This document shows, one piece after another, positions 7,803 to 16,759 of a DNA stretch of 64,000 nucleotides (positions are counted from its first letter, which is position 1; the number at the start of each line of letters is the position of its first letter). Location: positions 620,001 to 684,000 of the forward strand of contig CAWCHV010000007.1 of the NCBI GenBank assembly GCA_963795435.1. Reading direction: 5' to 3'. Position numbers and translations under genes: made by a program. The notes beneath the pieces are model-generated. The model saw only the letters and a program-made list of their open reading frames with translations. It ran no database searches and was not told the DNA's origin. The DNA is from JAFKFI01 sp963795435. GTDB lineage: Bacteria > Pseudomonadota > Alphaproteobacteria > Acetobacterales > Acetobacteraceae.

Positions 7803-10509
7803 ATGTCGGACGTCGTCGTCGTCGAAATCTCCCGCCAAAGCCAAGACCATCAACAAGTACCTGGGCGGCGGCTACACCGTTCTCGCCAGCTTCGGGCATG
7901 TCCGCGACCTGCCGCCGAAGGACGGATCGGTGCGCCCGGAGCAGGATTTCGCGATGGACTGGGAGGCCGACGAGCGCGGCAACCGGCAGGTTGCGGCGAT
8001 CGCCAAGGCGCTCAAGGGCGCCAGCACCCTCTATCTGGCGACCGACCCCGATCGCGAGGGCGAGGCGATCTCCTGGCACGTGCGGGCGATGCTGGAGGAC
8101 AAGCACGCGCTCAAGGGCGTGAAGGTCGAGCGGATCACCTTCAACGAGATCACCCGCAGCGCGATCCGCGCCGCGATGGCGCATCCGCGCGACCTCGACC
8201 AGCCGCTGATCGAGGCCTATCTCGCCCGCCGCGCCCTGGACTATCTGGTCGGCTTCACCCTCTCGCCGGTGCTGTGGCGCAAGCTGCCCGGCAGCCGCAG
8301 CGCCGGGCGGGTGCAGTCGGTGGCACTCAGGCTGATCTGCGAGCGCGAAGCCGAGATCGAGGCGTTCCGGCCGCGCGAGTACTGGACCGTCGAGGCGCTG
8401 TTCATCACCCCGGCCGGCGCGCCGTTCACCGCCCGGCTGACCCATCTCGACGGCAAGCGGCTCGACCAGTTCGACCTCAACACCGAGGCGCTGGCGCTGC
8501 GGGCGAAGGCGGCGGTGGAGGCCGGCTCGTTCACCGTCGGCTCGGTCGAGCGGAAGCGGGTCAAGCGCAACCCACCGCCGCCCTTCACCACCTCGACCCT
8601 GCAGCAGGAGGCTTCGAGAAAACTCGGCTTCGGCGCGCAGCAGACGATGCGGCTGGCGCAGCAGCTCTACGAGGGCGTGGAGCTGGAGGGCGATACGGTC
8701 GGGCTCATCACCTACATGCGGACCGACGGCGTGCAGATGGCCGGCGAGGCGATTTCCGCCATCCGCGAGCACGTCAACGGCACCTATGGCCGCGACTACC
8801 TGCCGGTGGCGCCGCGCGAATACACCAGCCGGGCGAAGAACGCGCAGGAGGCGCACGAGGCGATCCGGCCGACCGACGTTGTTCGCACGCCCGACAGCGT
8901 CGCCCACGCGCTGAATTCCGATCAGCGGCGGCTCTACGAACTGGTGTGGAAGCGCGCCGTCGCGTCGCAGATGCAGTCGGCCGAGCTCGACCAGGTGAGC
9001 GTCGAGGTCACGGACGGGCGCGGCGTAAAGCTGCGCGCGACCGGCTCGATCGTCGCGTTCGACGGCTTCCTCAAGCTGTATCGCGAGGACCAGGACGACG
9101 CCGAGGGTGCTCCGGAGGTCGATGAAGGCCGGATGCTGCCGCCGATGGCCGAGCGCGACCCGTTGAAGCGCGGCGAGGTGGCGGCCAACCAGCACTTCAC
9201 CCAGCCGCCGCCGCGCTTCTCCGAAGCCAGCCTGGTCAAGAAGATGGAGGATCTCGGCATCGGCCGGCCCTCCACCTATGCGTCGATCCTTTCGGTGCTG
9301 CAGGACCGCAACTACGTGCGGCTCGACAAGAAGCGCTTCATCCCGGAGGACCGCGGCCGGCTGGTGACGGCGTTCCTCACCAGCTTCTTCGAGCGCTACG
9401 TGGACACCGGCTTCACCGCAAATCTCGAGGAAAAGCTCGACGACATCTCGGACGGCCGGGCCGACTGGCGCGAGGTGATGCACGTCTTTTGGGAGGAGTT
9501 CTCCCGCGCGGTCGATCAGACCAAGGACCTCAAGATTTCGGACGTCATCAACGCGCTCGACCAGGATCTCGGCGCCCATTTCTTTCCGGCGCGCGAGGAC
9601 GGCGGCGATCCGCGGGTCTGTCAGGCCTGCGGCACCGGGCGGCTCGGGCTCAAGCTCGGGCGCTACGGCAGTTTTATTGGTTGCTCGAACTATCCAGCCT
9701 GCCAGTACACCCGCCGCCTCGCCATCGGCAACGGCGAGGAGGGCGGCGAGACCCTGAAGGAGGGAATGCGTGTGCTCGGGCACGACCCCGAGACCGGCGA
9801 GGAGATCACCGTCCGTCGCGGCCCGTACGGGCTCTACGTGCAGCAAGGCGAGAACGGCGAGGACAAGAAGAAAAAACCGCGCCGCACCTCCCTGCCGCGC
9901 GGCATGGACGGCGAGCAGATCACGCTGGAGCAGGCGATCGGCCTGCTGTCGCTGCCGCGGGTGATCGGCGTCCATCCGGAGACGCGCGAGCCGATCGAGG
10001 CCGGTATCGGCCGGTTCGGCCCCTATGTGCGGATGGGCGCGGTGTTCGGCTCGCTCGACCGCGACGACGACGTGCTCGCGGTCGGGCTCAACCGGGCGGT
10101 GGACGTGCTGGCCAAGAAGCTGGCGAGCGTGCGCACGCTCGGGCCGCATCCGGCTGACAAGGAGCTGATCTCGGTCAAGAAGGGGCGGTTCGGCCCCTAC
10201 GCGCAGCACGGCAAGACCGTCGCCAACCTGCCGCGCGGGGTGGCGATGGAGGATATTTCGCTGGACGAGGCGGTGACGCTGCTCGCCGAGAAGGGCAAGC
10301 AGCTCAAGCCGAAGGGCGGCGCGCGGCGCAAGGTCGTCGCCAAGCCGGCGCCGGCGGCCGAGCGGGAGCCCAAGGCGGCGGCGAAACCGAAGCCTGCGCC
10401 GGCGAAGCGGGCGGCGCCGAAGAAGGCCGCCGTGAAGAAGAAGAAAGCGGCGCCGAAGAAGAAGCCGGCGGCCAAGGCTCAGGCTCGGCGCAAGGCGGCG
10501 GCGGAGTAA
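7803..10509 (+). pseudogene. topA: DNA topoisomerase I (TopA) with a +1 frameshift near the start
   Basis: Type IA topoisomerase that relaxes negative supercoils. The ATG at 7803 gives MSDVVVVE and then leaves frame; removing one A from the AAA run at 7825-7827 restores ESPAKAKTINKYLGGGYTVL and a continuous protein of about 901 residues. Visible parts: Toprim domain (about 1-115, with ATDPDREGEAISWH), the active-site Tyr304 in GLITYMRTDG, IGRPSTYASIL, a zinc-ribbon-type segment starting near residue 606 (CQACGTGRLGLK...), further topoisomerase C-terminal repeats, and a Lys/Ala/Pro-rich tail from about residue 835. Everything after the shift is intact. Because TopA is normally essential, a sequencing error or programmed shift is more likely than a dead gene. 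The intact remainder could otherwise initiate only beyond part of the Toprim domain. Confidence 0.9.
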
Positions 10510-10512
10510 GAC

Positions 10513-10558
10513 CCCTCACCCCGGCCCTCTCCCCTCAACAGGGGAGAGGGAGAAGGGG
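10513..10558. repeat. Composite palindromic repeat, copy 1 (also a hairpin after topA)
   Basis: CCCTCTCCCC (10525-10534) and GGGGAGAGGG (10541-10550) form a perfect 10-bp stem with a 6-nt loop, flanked by CCCCTCACCCC on the left. It lies between the convergent topA and RraA-like genes and ends exactly at the stop codon of the latter (10559). It shares its core with copies at 13169-13258 and 21305-21389. It may act as a bidirectional terminator, although no T-run follows. Confidence 0.8.
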
Positions 10559-11254
10559 CTAGTGGATTTCGCCGGAGCGCTTGAGGGCTTCGCGCAGCTT
10601 GTCGGCGGAAAAGTCCTTCGCCAGGCACACGTCGAGAATGACCTTTTCGCGGCGCGCGATGAGGTCGATCGCGGCGGGCAGCTTCTTCACCACGTTGGCG
10701 GGGATCACCACCGCGCCGTGGTAGTCGGCGTGCACCACGTCGTCATGCGCGACCTGCATCCCGAACACGTTCACCTGCTTGCCGAAATCGACCATGTGGA
10801 CATGCGCGTGGCTCGGCCCGACGCGGCCGCCGATCATCTGGAAGCCCTGCGCCCAGGCGCCGAGGTCGCGGAACGAGCCGTTCGTCACGCAGCCGAGCGC
10901 GCCGAGCGCCTTGTGCACGGTGGAGTTCACCTCGCCCCAGAACGCGCCGTAGCCCGGCCTGTCGTCGAGGTCCTGGATCACCACGATGGTCGGCAAATCG
11001 GACTTGCCCACGTAGTCGTACCAATCCTCCCGCTTGGCCACGGGGCCGCGCGGCGGCTCCTTCGCGCGGATCATGCCGACGCGGGCGAGGCCGACGATGG
11101 GCGGCGCCTTCGGATCGACCGCGACCATCGGCTCGACGGTGAAGCCGATCGCCCGACGCTCCGGCGCCACCACCTCGAGGGCGTTGCAGATCGTGGGCGT
11201 GTCCCACTTGGTCAGGACTTCGAGATCGGACAGGGTGAACGGCCGCTCAGCCAT
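10559..11254 (-). CDS. RraA-like / HMG-CHA aldolase family protein
   Basis: The 231-residue product belongs to the fold shared by RraA (RNase E regulator) and 4-hydroxy-4-methyl-2-oxoglutarate aldolase, long misannotated as dimethylmenaquinone methyltransferase. Recognisable are LTKWDTPTICNALE near the N-terminus, IVVIQDLDDRPGYGAFWGE, and GCVTNGSFRDLGA, where the Arg-Asp pair corresponds to the substrate- and metal-binding residues of the aldolases. HADYHGAVVIPANVV follows. The ATG at 11254 is chosen over a longer frame. Its neighbours are degradative enzymes, so an aldolase or decarboxylase role on a pyruvate-type acid is more likely than RNase E control. Exact substrate unknown. Its stop codon abuts palindromic repeat copy 1. 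Confidence 0.78.
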   Translation of the reverse strand: MAERPFTLSDLEVLTKWDTPTICNALEVVAPERRAIGFTVEPMVAVDPKAPPIVGLARVGMIRAKEPPRGPVAKREDWYDYVGKSDLPTIVVIQDLDDRPGYGAFWGEVNSTVHKALGALGCVTNGSFRDLGAWAQGFQMIGGRVGPSHAHVHMVDFGKQVNVFGMQVAHDDVVHADYHGAVVIPANVVKKLPAAIDLIARREKVILDVCLAKDFSADKLREALKRSGEIH

Positions 11255-11334
11255 GATAGTCTCCCGTGGACGATGTGGCGGGCAGTCTCGCCCGAGCGCA
11301 TGGGGCACGCAATGCGTCCGGGAGGTTCGGCGGC

Positions 11335-12063
11335 ATGACCATCGCGAGGGGCGGCAAGGCAATCTACGGCGCGCCGCTCGGCATCCTCATGCTCGATGCG
11401 CGGTTCCCGCGAATTCCCGGCGACATGGGCAACGCCGGCACCTGGCCGTTCCCCGTGCTGTACCGCGTCGTGCGGGGCGCCAGCCCCGAGCGCGTGGTGT
11501 TGAATGCCGCGTCGGGGCTGCTCGACGATTTCCTGCGCGCCGCCGCCGATCTCGTCGCCGACGGCGCCGAGGCCATCACCACCAATTGCGGTTTCTTGTC
11601 CATCTTTCAGCGCGAATTGGCCGCGCACGTGAAGGTGCCGGTGGCGACCAGCGCGCTGATGCAGGTGCCGTGGGTGCAAGCCGCGCTGCCGCCGGGTCAG
11701 CGCGTGGGCGTGCTCACCGTCTCGGCCGCGACGCTGACCCCGCGCCATCTCGCGGCGGCAGGCGTATCGGCCGACACGCCGGTCATCGGCACCGAGCACG
11801 GGCGCGAGTTCTTTCGCGTGCTGATCCGTGCCGAGAAGCAGGACATGAACGTGGCACTCGCGGCACAGGATATACTCGACGCCGGGCGCGATCTCGTCGC
11901 GCGCCATTCCGAAGTCGGCGCGATCGTGCTGGAATGCACCAATATGCCGCCGTACGCGCATCTGCTGGGCGAGACGCTCGGGCTGCCGGTGTTCGACATC
12001 TACTCGCTCGTTACCTGGCTGCACGCGGGCCTGCGCCCGCGCGACTTCGCCCATAACCGATGA
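11335..12063 (+). CDS. Aspartate/glutamate racemase-like family protein
   Basis: This 242-residue protein shows the two-cysteine layout of the Asp/Glu racemase superfamily: Cys85 in ITTNCGFL and Cys201 in VLECTNMPP. The superfamily includes amino acid racemases, maleate isomerase, hydantoin racemase and arylmalonate decarboxylase. The start ATG at 11335 follows GGGAGG; a longer frame from 11266 has no such support. Divergent from the RraA-like gene and 10 bp upstream of the amidohydrolase gene, it sits in a clearly catabolic neighbourhood, so isomerisation of an unsaturated or hydroxy acid is as plausible as amino acid racemisation. Confidence 0.78.
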   Translation: MTIARGGKAIYGAPLGILMLDARFPRIPGDMGNAGTWPFPVLYRVVRGASPERVVLNAASGLLDDFLRAAADLVADGAEAITTNCGFLSIFQRELAAHVKVPVATSALMQVPWVQAALPPGQRVGVLTVSAATLTPRHLAAAGVSADTPVIGTEHGREFFRVLIRAEKQDMNVALAAQDILDAGRDLVARHSEVGAIVLECTNMPPYAHLLGETLGLPVFDIYSLVTWLHAGLRPRDFAHNR

Positions 12064-12073
12064 GGAGGAGACG

Positions 12074-13153
12074 ATGGCCGAGAAGTTGGCCGAGGAGACC
12101 AACCGCTACGATTTGACGGCGGCGCGCCCGCGCGGCACGCCGGGGCGCGAGACGCGGCCCGCTGGCACCACGATCGACATTCACGCGCACGTCTACAGTC
12201 CCGAGGCCGCCGCGTTCGCGGCACCACATCTCGACGCCAGCAAGACGCCGCTCGGGCGCTTTGCGACACCCGCCACGGCGGCGCTGAACCGCAAGCAGGA
12301 GAGCGAGCGCGCGCGCACCTCGACCGACCTCGCGCTGCGGCTCGCCGACATGGACAAGATGGGCATCGACATCCAGGTCGTGACCCCCGCGCCGCCGCAA
12401 ATCTACACGACGCTTGAACCGGCGGTCGCCATGCAGGCGACGCGCATCGTCAACGACGGCATGGCGGAATTCGCCGCGCGCAAGCCCGATCGTTTCGTGC
12501 CGATGGGAACAGTGCCGCTGCAAGCCGGCGCGGAAGCGGTGGGCGAGCTCGAACGCTGCATGGGGGCGCTGCGCTTCAAGGGCGTGGAGGTGCTCACCAA
12601 CGTCGCGGGGCGGGAGCTGTCGGAGCCCGATTTCGCTCCGTTCTGGGCGCGGGCGGAACAGCTCGGCGCGGTGGTGATGATCCATCCCGGCGGTTTCACC
12701 CATGCCGAACGCTTGGGCCGCTTCTATCTCAACAACACCATCGGCAACCCGCTCGAAACCACCATCGCGCTGCACTACCTCATTCTCGACGGGGTGCTCG
12801 AGCGGCATCCCAATCTCAAGCTGCTCGCCGTGCATGGCGGCGGGTTCCTCGGCGGCTATTCCGGCCGCATCGACCACGCCTGGGGCGCGCGCAGCGACGC
12901 GCACGGCGATCTGCCGCGCGCGCCGAGCACGTATCTCAAGCGCGTCTGGTTCGACAGCGTGGTGTTCACGCCGCTGCAACTCGACGCGCTGGTGCGCACG
13001 TTCGGGGTGGGGAAGATCATGCTGGGGACGGACTATCCCTACGACATGGGCGAGTACGACCCGCTCGAACATCTCACGACGGCGGAGACGCTGGACGACG
13101 CCGGGAGAGCGGCGGTGGCGGGCGGCAATGCGCGGAGCTTGGTCGGGATTTGA
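12074..13153 (+). CDS. Amidohydrolase family 2 protein (ACMSD-like decarboxylase/hydrolase)
   Basis: The 359-residue protein has the metal-binding IDIHAH (His37, His39), MDKMGIDIQVVTPAP, a later VMIHPGG with the next His, LAVHGGGFLGGYSGRIDHAW and LGTDYPYDMGEYDP carrying the conserved Asp. These match the aminocarboxymuconate-semialdehyde decarboxylase branch, which decarboxylates or hydrolyses ring-cleavage products using one zinc ion. An AGGAGG-type site precedes the ATG, 10 bp after the racemase-like gene, so the two form an operon. It converges on the luciferase-like gene across palindromic repeat copy 2. The reaction is assigned at family level only. Confidence 0.85.
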   Translation: MAEKLAEETNRYDLTAARPRGTPGRETRPAGTTIDIHAHVYSPEAAAFAAPHLDASKTPLGRFATPATAALNRKQESERARTSTDLALRLADMDKMGIDIQVVTPAPPQIYTTLEPAVAMQATRIVNDGMAEFAARKPDRFVPMGTVPLQAGAEAVGELERCMGALRFKGVEVLTNVAGRELSEPDFAPFWARAEQLGAVVMIHPGGFTHAERLGRFYLNNTIGNPLETTIALHYLILDGVLERHPNLKLLAVHGGGFLGGYSGRIDHAWGARSDAHGDLPRAPSTYLKRVWFDSVVFTPLQLDALVRTFGVGKIMLGTDYPYDMGEYDPLEHLTTAETLDDAGRAAVAGGNARSLVGI

Positions 13154-13168
13154 TCGGATCGGGCTGCG

Positions 13169-13258
13169 ACCCCTCACCCCCTCCCTCTCCCCCGATCGGG
13201 GGAGAGGGAGAAGAAAAAGCCCTCTCCCCTTTGGGGGAGAGGGTTGGGTGAGGGGGTC
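13169..13258. repeat. Composite palindromic repeat, copy 2 (double hairpin)
   Basis: A perfect 30-bp palindrome at 13181-13210 is followed by a second hairpin (stems 13220-13229 and 13234-13243). Outer arms GACCCCTCACCC (from 13169) and GGGTGAGGGG (from 13246) pair with each other, so the whole element can fold as a cruciform-like unit. It fills the gap between two convergent genes and could terminate both. Same family as the copies at 10513 and 21305. Confidence 0.85.
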
Positions 13259-13265
13259 GCCGCTG

Positions 13266-14483
13266 TCACACGGCCAGCACCGGCCTAACCTCGCGCAATC
13301 GCGGCAGCACCTCGCGGGCAAACAGTCGAATACCCTTCTCGGATTCCGCGTGGGTCATGAACCCCGACCTGCCGATCATCGCGAGATGGCCGAAGCCGCC
13401 GACCTTGTCGTGAAAATCCATGATCTGGCGATAGACGCTGTCGGGGCCGCCCGCGAACAGGATGCCGTCGGCCATCGCCTGCTCGGGCGTCATGGTCGTG
13501 AGCCGCGCGGCGTTCTGGCTGGCGGGCGCCACGCCTTTCTCCGCGTTCGCCAAACTGTCCGCCGCCGGCTTGGGGCGCGTGCGATAGATTTGCGGGGCGA
13601 ATTGCGGCGGCACCGTGCCGGGCAGGAACTTCGCGTATTGCGGCGCGGATTTCAGGCTCGTGTTGAGGAACCACAGCAGCTTGCCGCCGACCCGGATGCC
13701 CTCCTCGTCGGTGTCGCCGACATAGACCAGCGCGGCATAGGCAAAGTTCTCCGTCGTCACCGGCGCGAGACCGGCCTCGGCGCGGGCGCGGCGATGCGCG
13801 GCATAGGCGCGCTTGGTGCCGTCCGGTCCGCGCAGCACCAGCACGTGCACCATGCCGCGCCGCCCGACCTCGGCCGCCGTCTCGGGGTCGCCGGTCGCCG
13901 ACCACATGCGCGGATGCGGCTGCTGCCACGGCCGCGGCCAGATGTTCACGTGGCGATGGGTGAAATGCTTGCCCTCCCAGCTGAACGGCCCGTCCTGATG
14001 GGTGAGCGCCTTCTGGATCAGGTCAATCGCCTCCCAGTAGCGCTCGACATTGTTGACCGGGCTGACGCTGGCCGACGCCATCTCGCTGCCGCCCGACTTG
14101 ACGAAGCCGATCTCCAGCCGGCCGCGCGAGACGACGTCGGCGGTGGCGTATTCTTCCGCGATCCGCACCGGGTCGCGCCGCAGCGAGACCAGCGTGCCGA
14201 GGCTCAGGATCCGCACCTTGCGGGTCTGGCGCGCGAGGACGCCGACCAGCATCGGGTTGGAGCCGATCAGCGAGTTGATGCCGGCGTGGTGTTCGATCGC
14301 CAGCACGTTCATGCCGAGGTCGTCGCACAGCAGGAACTCGTCGATCACCTCCTCGAACAGATCGGCGGCGATGCGCGGATCGCAGTAGCGGTTTGGCAGG
14401 CTCGCCCGCACGCTGTCCGCCGCGTCCAGCACCTCCTGCGGGACGAAGGGATAGGGGATCTCGCACTGCCACCAGGCTTCCAT
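13266..14483 (-). CDS. LLM class flavin-dependent oxidoreductase (luciferase-like monooxygenase)
   Basis: The 405-residue product has the F420/FMN luciferase-like barrel pattern: LCDDLGMNVLAIEHHAG near the N-terminus, RILSLGTLVSLRRDPVRIAEE, ADVVSRGRLEIGFVKSG, WPRPWQQPHPRMWSATG and a C-terminal GGPDSVYRQIMDF. Such enzymes use reduced flavin and oxygen to hydroxylate or cleave substrates such as pyrimidines, alkanesulfonates or ring lactones. ATG at 14483. It lies 17 bp downstream of the alpha/beta hydrolase gene, which is itself overlapped by the MFS gene, so the three form one operon: carrier, hydrolase, monooxygenase. A monooxygenase plus hydrolase pair recalls pyrimidine and lactone degradation, but this is only an analogy. 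Confidence 0.85.
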   Translation of the reverse strand: MEAWWQCEIPYPFVPQEVLDAADSVRASLPNRYCDPRIAADLFEEVIDEFLLCDDLGMNVLAIEHHAGINSLIGSNPMLVGVLARQTRKVRILSLGTLVSLRRDPVRIAEEYATADVVSRGRLEIGFVKSGGSEMASASVSPVNNVERYWEAIDLIQKALTHQDGPFSWEGKHFTHRHVNIWPRPWQQPHPRMWSATGDPETAAEVGRRGMVHVLVLRGPDGTKRAYAAHRRARAEAGLAPVTTENFAYAALVYVGDTDEEGIRVGGKLLWFLNTSLKSAPQYAKFLPGTVPPQFAPQIYRTRPKPAADSLANAEKGVAPASQNAARLTTMTPEQAMADGILFAGGPDSVYRQIMDFHDKVGGFGHLAMIGRSGFMTHAESEKGIRLFAREVLPRLREVRPVLAV

Positions 14484-14500
14484 GTCGTGTTCTTCCACCG

Positions 14501-15283
14501 TCAGCGATCGAGGAAGCCGAGCACATGGTCGGCGAAAGCCGCCGGCTGCTCGATCTCGGGATGATGCCCGGCATTCGGTATCTGTTGAAAGCGCGCGCCG
14601 GGGATGAGGGCCGCGTACGCCTCGCCGTACGATGGTTTCACGATGCCGTCGCTCGCTCCCCACAGCACCAGCGTCGGCACGGCGATGCGGCGCAGCCAGC
14701 GCGGCAGTTGCGGGTTGTACATGTAGGGTTGCCAGCCGTAGAGGCAGAGCGAGTCCCAGTTGCGCGCTCGGATGACGAGTGCCTCGTCGCTCATGGCGTC
14801 GAAGTCGGGTGCGAACCGCGCGGGATCGTGCCAGCTCCGCCGTCGCACCTCGTCGGGATGGGTGTTGAACACGTCGAGAATGTCGGGCGTCTCGCGGTCG
14901 CTCACCTTGATGCCGAGCGCGTCCACCAGCACGAGCTTTTCCAGGCGGTGCGCGCAGGCGACGGCGATCTCGGCGGCCAGCCAGCCGCCGAACGAGAAGC
15001 CGACGAGCGTGATTCTTTCGTGCGGCATGGCCTCGATCATCGCGAGATAGAGATGCACGAGGTCGTAGACGGTCTCGAAGCCGTCCGGCCGCGCCGATCG
15101 GCCGAAGCCGGGATGCGACGGGGCGATGATCGCCGCTCGCCGCGCAAGCAGATCGACGAAGCGCGCACCCGGGTCGATTTGCTGGAACCCGTGCAGCAGC
15201 AGCACCGGCCGCCCCGCGCCGCTCCGCAGCACTTCCAAGGCGATCCCGTGTACGGTTTCGGTTGCCGCGACGGCGCTGCTCAT
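14501..15283 (-). CDS. Alpha/beta hydrolase
   Basis: This 260-residue alpha/beta-hydrolase has the oxyanion-hole motif LLLHGFQQ, the nucleophile elbow VGFSFGGW, an acid in LWGASDGIV and the catalytic His in NAGHHPEIEQP. The ATG at 15283 overlaps the MFS stop codon by 4 bp (ATGA), so translation is probably coupled. The cap region (about residues 130-200) is short and Trp/Tyr-rich. It may hydrolyse a C-C bond, ester or amide in the product of the adjacent monooxygenase. No signal peptide, so cytoplasmic. Confidence 0.85.
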   Translation of the reverse strand: MSSAVAATETVHGIALEVLRSGAGRPVLLLHGFQQIDPGARFVDLLARRAAIIAPSHPGFGRSARPDGFETVYDLVHLYLAMIEAMPHERITLVGFSFGGWLAAEIAVACAHRLEKLVLVDALGIKVSDRETPDILDVFNTHPDEVRRRSWHDPARFAPDFDAMSDEALVIRARNWDSLCLYGWQPYMYNPQLPRWLRRIAVPTLVLWGASDGIVKPSYGEAYAALIPGARFQQIPNAGHHPEIEQPAAFADHVLGFLDR

Positions 15284-16611
15284 CGCGGCAGCGCCTCGTC
15301 GCGGGTTTCCCGGCCAATCAGCATGGCGATGATGCTGAGCACGACGAAGCCCGTCATCACCGCCGCCGCCTTGTTGAAATTGCCGCCGAACGGCACCACC
15401 AACAGGCCGGCGATCAGCGGCCCGAAGCTCGTGATGACCCGGCCCGAGCCGTTGCAGAACGAGACCGCCGTGGCGCGCATGTGGGTCGGGAACAATTCGG
15501 GCAGATAGACCGCGTGGCCCGAGAACACGCCGAACACGAAGAAGCCGAAAACCACCAGCATCAGCGGGTAGAACTCGTAGGTCTGCAGGCCGAGATAAAG
15601 GAACAGCCCGGCCGCCAGCGCGCCGACATTGTAGAACATCACCGTCCGTCGGCGCCCGAACCAATCCGCGAGGAAGCCGAACGCCGCATAGCCGAAGATC
15701 CCGCCGATGCCCCACAGCATCATGCCGTGACCGATCTTGCCGATCGCCGCGGCGCCCTTGATGCCCTCCTTCTCCAGCATCAGCGACTGGATGGTCGGCA
15801 GCCAGATCACGCTGGTCCAGATCGAAAGCAAGGTGCCGACGCAGAACAGCAGGCCGACGAATGTCGAAAAGCGGTTCTCGCGCGAGAACAGCTGCAGCGG
15901 GACGAAGCGCATGAACTCGCGGTCGTGCGCCTCGGCATTCGCACCGGCGGATTTCACCAGGGCGCGGCGCTCGGCCACATCCTGGAAATGCGCGGTTTCG
16001 CCCATCCCCCGGCGCAGCAGCAGCAAGAGCAGCGCGGGGGCGATGCCGACGAAGAACACCGCGCGCCAGCCGTACGGCCCGACCAGCGCGTAGACCTGTC
16101 CGCCGATCAGCGCGCCGAACGCGCCGCCCGTCATCATGATGCCGCAGATCTTGGCGCGATGGGTGTCGGCGAAGGCCTCGGCAACGAGCGTGATGCCGAC
16201 CACCACCTCGGCGCCGGTGCCGATCCCGCCGAGAAAGCGGAACAGGCCGAGTTGAAAGATTGATTGCGCGAAGCCCTGGCAGGCGGTGAACACGCTGAAT
16301 ACCAGGATGCTGAGCGCCAGCGCGCGGACCCGTCCGATGTAGTCCGCGACGATGCCGAACAGGAAGCCGCCGATCGCCCAGCCGAGCAGCCCGGCCATGC
16401 TGAGCCAGCCGCCGACCCGGCCGATCTGGGCGAGCGTGACCTGCCCGCCGAGCAGTTCGGTCACCGCCGGACGCAGCACAAGAGAGAAAAGGCCGAAATC
16501 CGTCGAGTCCAGCGCCCAGCCGAGCCATGTGACGAAGAACACCAGCCAGCGATAGCGGTTGATCAGGCCGAGCGAGGACAGCCGCCCGGCGCGGATACCC
16601 GTTGCTTCCAC
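15280..16611 (-). CDS. MFS transporter (aromatic acid/metabolite:H+ symporter type)
   Basis: About 443 residues with 12 predicted membrane segments. The first, WLGWALDSTDFGLFSLVL, carries the acidic motif typical of the aromatic acid:H+ and metabolite:H+ symporter families; FGIVADYIGRVRAL is the loop 2-3 signature and FGFLADWFGRRRTV its repeat. The start is a GTG at 16611, supported by an upstream GGGAGG; the open frame to 16701 has no site. As the first gene of an operon with a hydrolase and a monooxygenase, it probably imports their substrate, an organic acid. Confidence 0.83.
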   Translation of the reverse strand: MEATGIRAGRLSSLGLINRYRWLVFFVTWLGWALDSTDFGLFSLVLRPAVTELLGGQVTLAQIGRVGGWLSMAGLLGWAIGGFLFGIVADYIGRVRALALSILVFSVFTACQGFAQSIFQLGLFRFLGGIGTGAEVVVGITLVAEAFADTHRAKICGIMMTGGAFGALIGGQVYALVGPYGWRAVFFVGIAPALLLLLLRRGMGETAHFQDVAERRALVKSAGANAEAHDREFMRFVPLQLFSRENRFSTFVGLLFCVGTLLSIWTSVIWLPTIQSLMLEKEGIKGAAAIGKIGHGMMLWGIGGIFGYAAFGFLADWFGRRRTVMFYNVGALAAGLFLYLGLQTYEFYPLMLVVFGFFVFGVFSGHAVYLPELFPTHMRATAVSFCNGSGRVITSFGPLIAGLLVVPFGGNFNKAAAVMTGFVVLSIIAMLIGRETRDEALPR

Positions 16612-16759
16612 CGTTTCCCTCCCGAGGTCGCGCGGACACGCCCCACCCCGGCCGCCGGATTTTTCTCCGGCTGACCCGCAGGCGCATCGCGAGCAGAGCA
16701 CGAAACCCGCGCGCGCGTCATGTGCAACTTCGCGTGCTTGGCGTCGAGCCTCCGACGGT

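Noticed and set aside
7774..10209. 811-codon open frame opposite topA on the minus strand
   Set aside because: Arg/Leu/Ala-rich composition with no recognisable domain, and complete overlap with the well-conserved topA frame. Long antisense frames are expected at this GC content.
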